NCBI GenBank assembly: GCA_013540605.1
Contig: JABVCK010000001.1
Location: 278,340-342,339 of the forward strand
Origin: Bacillota bacterium
GTDB lineage: Bacteria > Bacillota > Clostridia > Ch29
Direction: 5' to 3'
Length of the DNA stretch: 64,000 nucleotides
The position numbers were made by a program, and so were the translations under genes. Below are positions 60,370 to 64,000 of this stretch, in pieces (the first letter of the stretch is position 1; each line of letters begins with the position of its first letter). The notes beneath the pieces were generated by a model that saw only the letters and a program-made list of their open reading frames with translations, made no database searches and had not been told where the DNA came from.

Positions 60370-60655
60370 CTTGACACTAAAATTTATTCCTATCTTCACA
60401 CTGCAGGGAATGGTATCAACGGGACGGTGTTGGTGTCAGCTACGCCTTTGCCATATGCCAAATATGTTAGTTGTCAACAACTCCGGCCCCTGTCATCCGT
60501 TGTGATTTGTGTTTGTCAGACCAGAGGTTTGTCGCCGGCTTCCTTTAGATTATTCGGCCTCACGATCGACACCCTTGCCCTTGGCTATGTGCTTGCCGCT
60601 ACAAGGCCGCACTCGGGATTTGCACCCGTTAGACTGCGCCCATGCCCGGGCGCAC
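60370..60655 (-). mobile_element. 5' fragment of a bacterial group IIC intron (intron RNA domain I region)
   Basis: Minus strand GTGCGCCCGGGCATGGGCGCAGTCTAACGGGTGCAAATCCCGAGTGCGGCCTTGT...GCCAAGGGCAAGGGTGTCG...AAAGGAAGCCGGCGACAAACCTCTGGTCTGACAAACACAAATCACA; 3' boundary uncertain. Confidence 0.8.
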
Positions 60656-60663
60656 CTATAAAG

Positions 60664-60687
60664 AAAAACCAGAAATCTCTGGTTTTT
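60664..60687 (-). terminator. Terminator of secreted-protein gene and probable intron target
   Basis: AAAAACCAGA-gatt-TCTGGTTTTT-C on the minus strand, 8 nt before the intron GTGCG. Confidence 0.85.
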
Positions 60688-60697
60688 CAAAGGAAAT

Positions 60698-61459
60698 TTA
60701 TTCTAATTTATATTTAACATTACTAGGATCGTAGCCCTTAATAACAAATTCTCCGATAATTTTTTTCCCGTCTTGCGCATAAACGGGAATGATTCTGTCT
60801 TTGCCGATATTTTTTTTCTGGCTCTGCCAAGCTAAAGCTTCTTCTGGAGTTTGTGGCACAAAATCTCCTTCTAAGTCAGAAGCATATACATATCCAATAG
60901 TTCCATCGATGCTCCTTGCTTCGATAAGTTCTGGATCATAGCCAATTGCATCAGCCTCTATCCCATTGCCGTAGGTTTGCCCATTATTATTCACATTGAA
61001 TTCATTTATGGTTTTGCTCCCTGCTGAAGTGCTAGGACTTCTGTAAGTGCTAGTTGTTACATACCCGTCTCCGTCGTATACCCTTGAAGATCCTCTACTG
61101 TAATAGTTACCACTTTGCTTATATAAATCGCCTCCGCTTGAAAAGCCCACACAAGACACGCTTGAGTATATCCAGTCCGTAGAAGAAACAAGAGTTCCGT
61201 TATTATCAGCATATAAGCCACACTTTACACCAAGATAGCCTGCAGGGACACTGCCTGATGATACACGACCAACATAGGTTCGTGCTTGAAGCCCTCCAAG
61301 TCCTGATGAGTAATCCATGATCTCGGCTCGATTTTTATAAGTGTCACCATTCACATCAAACTCTTTGTATGGGCTAGCTGTGTCCGCCGCAAAAGCAGAA
61401 ATTGCTGTAACTAAGAGCAATACTAACACAATAGAAAAAAAAGTAGTCTTCTTGTTCAT
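60698..61459 (-). CDS. Secreted protein of unknown function (253 aa)
   Basis: Signal peptide MNKKTTFFSIVLVLLLVTAISAFAA; RBS ggagaaattaaag; start 61459 preferred. Confidence 0.85.
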   Translation of the reverse strand: MNKKTTFFSIVLVLLLVTAISAFAADTASPYKEFDVNGDTYKNRAEIMDYSSGLGGLQARTYVGRVSSGSVPAGYLGVKCGLYADNNGTLVSSTDWIYSSVSCVGFSSGGDLYKQSGNYYSRGSSRVYDGDGYVTTSTYRSPSTSAGSKTINEFNVNNNGQTYGNGIEADAIGYDPELIEARSIDGTIGYVYASDLEGDFVPQTPEEALAWQSQKKNIGKDRIIPVYAQDGKKIIGEFVIKGYDPSNVKYKLE

Positions 61460-61773
61460 CTTTAATTTCTCCTTCCATTTCCAATATATTATATTTATGG
61501 CTATTATGTCAGCTACTATCAAATTATGCCCATACATATTTTACCAGACCTGTGGTTTCTTAAAGTTGTTTATTAAAGTTGTCCAAAGCAGTCTAGGTAG
61601 TTACTAACAGAGTTATAGCCTTGGAAGTTTTTCTTAATCCCATAATATTTATTCCCTTGTTTTTTACTCTCATGCATTAGAATCTCGTAGTTGTAGCACT
61701 TGTCTTGTCCACCAATAGCCCATATTCCGTATAGTGATAACCTTTTATTCTGTAGTATTTGGAACATTAAAAA

Positions 61774-61856
61774 AGTTTGGCAGCCTGGCAATCACGGCTT
61801 GAAGCTGTAGACCCCATGGCTTTGCGTCCTTGCCTTTCGGCAAGTTTGCCTTTACA
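61774..61856 (-). ncRNA. Cyclic di-GMP-I (GEMM) riboswitch, copy 2
   Basis: Minus strand AAAGGCAAACTTGCCGAAAGGCAAGGACGCAAAGCCATGGGGTCTACAGCTTCAAGCCGTGATTGCCAGGCTGCC, nearly identical to copy 1. Confidence 0.9.
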
Positions 61857-61953
61857 AAATTATCACTGTTCTCCTATACCAAAATCTCTGCTTGAGCTTG
61901 AAAAAATCCCAATAACATATAATTTTCCCGTTAAGTTCCTTTTCTGTTTATAA

Positions 61954-61979
61954 GACGTTTTAAAAGCAAAAAAGGTTCC
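61954..61979 (-). promoter_or_regulatory. ECF-sigma-type promoter P3
   Basis: Minus strand ggAACcttttttgcttttaaaaCGTCttataa (AAC-N17-CGTC). Confidence 0.7.
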
Positions 61980-62002
61980 AATTTTTTGGTAAATTTTCAT
62001 AT

Positions 62003-62096
62003 CATAGTTAGAGCATCAAAACAAAAGGCTATCGGGAACTCCGGTATGGTAAGCGGCTAAACTAACCAAGGGAGTGAAAAACAACCGATAGCCTAC
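62003..62096. repeat. Unassigned structured element, copy B
   Basis: GGCTATCGG...CCGATAGCC 9-bp stem enclosing a conserved core shared with 59538-59608. Confidence 0.7.
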
Positions 62097-62132
62097 TATA
62101 TATCTTTAGTTCGGGGATGTATATGGGATCGT

Positions 62133-62480
62133 TTATACATCGCCCTCCTCAGGCACTATGCAGATAAACGACATTTTATCGGTACCCGTATTTTTTACGG
62201 TGTGAATCTTACCGCCGGGTACAAAAGCGAAGGAGCCCTTTTCCACCGGATAATCCTTGCCATCCAGGTGTAAAACGCCGTTACCTTCAAGGAAGAACAT
62301 TATATGAGGCCATGAATGGGTGTGTTCAGGACTATAACCACCCTGGTCAAGCTCGAAGACTCTCATTACATAACCGTCCCACCCTTCCTTTGGGGATACC
62401 GCTACCTTCTTGTTTACTCCCTTAATCTGGTCCGTTTCAATCCTTACGCCTTCAACTTTGCTGATGTGCGATACGATCAT
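62133..62480 (-). CDS. Cupin-domain protein
   Basis: GGYSPEHTHSWPHIMFFLEGNGVLHLDGKDYPVEKGSFAFVPGGKIHTVKN. Confidence 0.9.
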   Translation of the reverse strand: MIVSHISKVEGVRIETDQIKGVNKKVAVSPKEGWDGYVMRVFELDQGGYSPEHTHSWPHIMFFLEGNGVLHLDGKDYPVEKGSFAFVPGGKIHTVKNTGTDKMSFICIVPEEGDV

Positions 62481-62589
62481 CTTCTTACCTCCTCCCAGTT
62501 TATTTAATTATATAATACGCAAGCCTGTGTTGTATAGGTTTTCAATGGGATGCTTCAAACTGAATCCTAGCAAGGTAAAGAAAACCCAT

Positions 62590-63867
62590 TCAGTTGTCCA
62601 GCGGATTTTCAACCTTTCCCATGAAAAGCATCAGGCCGGTCCTGTTGTCCCTGATGATAAACAAAAAGGGGCGCTCCACATAGAACTCGGGAGGAACGAT
62701 TTCTTTTGGTGGAGCCGCCCCGGCTAACAGCACCGATGTAAGCGCAGCGGCCTCGGTACCCTCCTCGTCCACACTGATGAAGCATTCCTGGGCTATATCA
62801 TCGATATACAGGTTGAAACCGTCCGACCTGTCCGCAATTCCGGTGAAATCGGCCTTTTCGATGTCAAAGGCGGTTTTCATCCCCAGAGCTGTCAGATAAT
62901 CATTCAGCTGGTTCTTCTGCCCGAAACTGAATTTGGGCAGTTTTATTTTTACCTTTATGTGGTCGAAGCTATCGTCTATTTTATCCAGTTCCCCGTTGCT
63001 CAATTGGCTGATATATCCGTCGATATTGCCTTTAGGAAGGATGACCAGCATGCTGCAGCCGTAGTAGTCAAACTTTCCTGCCTGTATTTTGTCATCCTCG
63101 TAGTAGCTGATCCTTCTTTCGGCATTCATCATGTCAACCGTGACCTTGTCCCCGTTCCGCAGTTCAAAATCCTCTTTTTGGGTTTCGGACTTGTCGAATT
63201 TATTCTGCCACTTCCCTTGAAAATACAGGGAATTGAAAATATACATGGCAGTCTGTGGGTCAATATCGGCAATGTGATTGCGTATCCTGTTATGGGTCTT
63301 GCCTTCAATCCATTGGTTTATGGCGTTTTTCGTCCCATCCTCTGCAAAGTTGACGTTGTATACCTCGGTATTATAGTATTCATTGGCTGTTCTGAGAAAA
63401 GCATCCTTTACCGGAAGCCTTTCTTCCATCCATATGGAGTTGGCCAATTCCACCAGGGTTGTCCTTTTTTCGCCCTCTTTGTACCCCGCATTATTCAGAT
63501 GGTTTATCAGATTGCAGTATTTCTCGTTCAGTTCCTCCGGCAAAAATCCCTCCGGGTCGATCAAACCGTTGATTTCCGCACGGGTCTCGTCCGCCGCTCC
63601 GTTTCCCAGGACAGCCAGTACCGTTGACAGGCTGGTTGGAGAGAGGATGATATTTTCCTTCTGCTTTTCTTCGGATATTTCCTGCAACAGCCGTATCCCT
63701 AATGCATTTGATGCAAGGTAAAGGGCATCTTTATTGGAAACTTGCGGCTCCTGGATTTTTTTGAATTCGCCCTGCTTGTTCAGTTGCAGCACGGAAACCT
63801 GACTCTTGCACCCTGTCATAGCAAGGACAAAAATGAGCAGTACACACAATAGTCTTATTTTTTTCAA
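62590..63867 (-). CDS. Serpin family protease inhibitor lipoprotein
   Basis: Lipobox LAMTGC; NIILSPTSLSTVLAVLGNGAADETRAEI; RCL hinge VDEEGTEAAALTSV; PPEFYVERPFLFIIRDNRTGLMLFMGKVENP. Confidence 0.95.
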   Translation of the reverse strand: MKKIRLLCVLLIFVLAMTGCKSQVSVLQLNKQGEFKKIQEPQVSNKDALYLASNALGIRLLQEISEEKQKENIILSPTSLSTVLAVLGNGAADETRAEINGLIDPEGFLPEELNEKYCNLINHLNNAGYKEGEKRTTLVELANSIWMEERLPVKDAFLRTANEYYNTEVYNVNFAEDGTKNAINQWIEGKTHNRIRNHIADIDPQTAMYIFNSLYFQGKWQNKFDKSETQKEDFELRNGDKVTVDMMNAERRISYYEDDKIQAGKFDYYGCSMLVILPKGNIDGYISQLSNGELDKIDDSFDHIKVKIKLPKFSFGQKNQLNDYLTALGMKTAFDIEKADFTGIADRSDGFNLYIDDIAQECFISVDEEGTEAAALTSVLLAGAAPPKEIVPPEFYVERPFLFIIRDNRTGLMLFMGKVENPLDN

Positions 63868-64000
63868 AGCATTCCCTCCTCGTATAAAATTAAATTAGCG
63901 TCAATTTGAGAGCCCAAAGCCCTGTAATTCCAGGGATTGAGAGCTTCTCAAAAAAAGTTTGAGTTTTGCTCTTTGAAAAATCAAAAGTGTTTACAAGTTT

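Noticed and set aside
60427-60717. 96-aa + strand ORF MLVSATPLPYAKYVSCQQLRP...
   Set aside because: Antisense to the group IIC intron fragment and the terminator; a spurious ORF of a type that arises opposite structured intron RNA
62959-63627. 222-aa + ORF opposite the serpin
   Set aside because: Antisense to a clear serpin gene
1-64000. tRNA/rRNA genes
   Set aside because: None recognised by eye; a tRNAscan/Infernal run would be needed to exclude them formally

Overview
64 kb window from a Firmicutes (Clostridia-type, spore-forming) chromosome. About 1-31 kb is a well-conserved core run on the + strand: polC(3')-rimP-nusA-ylxR-L7Ae-infB-rbfA-nrnA-truB-ribF-rpsO-pnp-ylxY-like-M16 peptidase-dut-ylmC/ymxH-dapG-UDG-like-ClpP/TepA-like-uppP-ftsK/spoIIIE-rimO-pgsA-cinA-recA-rny-spoVS-dipeptidase-PHP-padR-purB-asnS. 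About 33-43.6 kb is a catabolic cluster: an NSS/SNF transporter with a 38-aa MetS-like small subunit absent from the ORF track, a split sarcosine oxidase/proline dehydrogenase-like flavoenzyme, a four-cluster polyferredoxin, a tungsten-type aldehyde:ferredoxin oxidoreductase, a ThiS/MoaD-like protein and NuoE/NuoF. About 44-54 kb holds a doubly flavinylated FMN-binding lipoprotein, MFS, XerC/D-type recombinase, MCP, ahcY, the lexA/LysM SOS locus, a YnbB-like lyase and spoVK. About 54-64 kb is accessory: a defective IS with 20-bp inverted repeats, an IS21-like end, an ECF sigma/anti-sigma locus, two near-identical c-di-GMP-I riboswitches, three matching ECF-type promoters (AAC-N17-CGTC), a Phd/HicB-HicA-like TA pair, a truncated group IIC intron behind a terminator, novel secreted proteins and a serpin lipoprotein. 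Two interspersed non-coding families stand out: degenerate 7-bp-period arrays placed just after stop codons (at least 8 arrays), and nested GGGGACA/TGTCCCC palindromes. The most interesting candidate system is the sigma factor/c-di-GMP-riboswitch regulon at 57.1-62.1 kb. All family calls are by eye; no database search was run.
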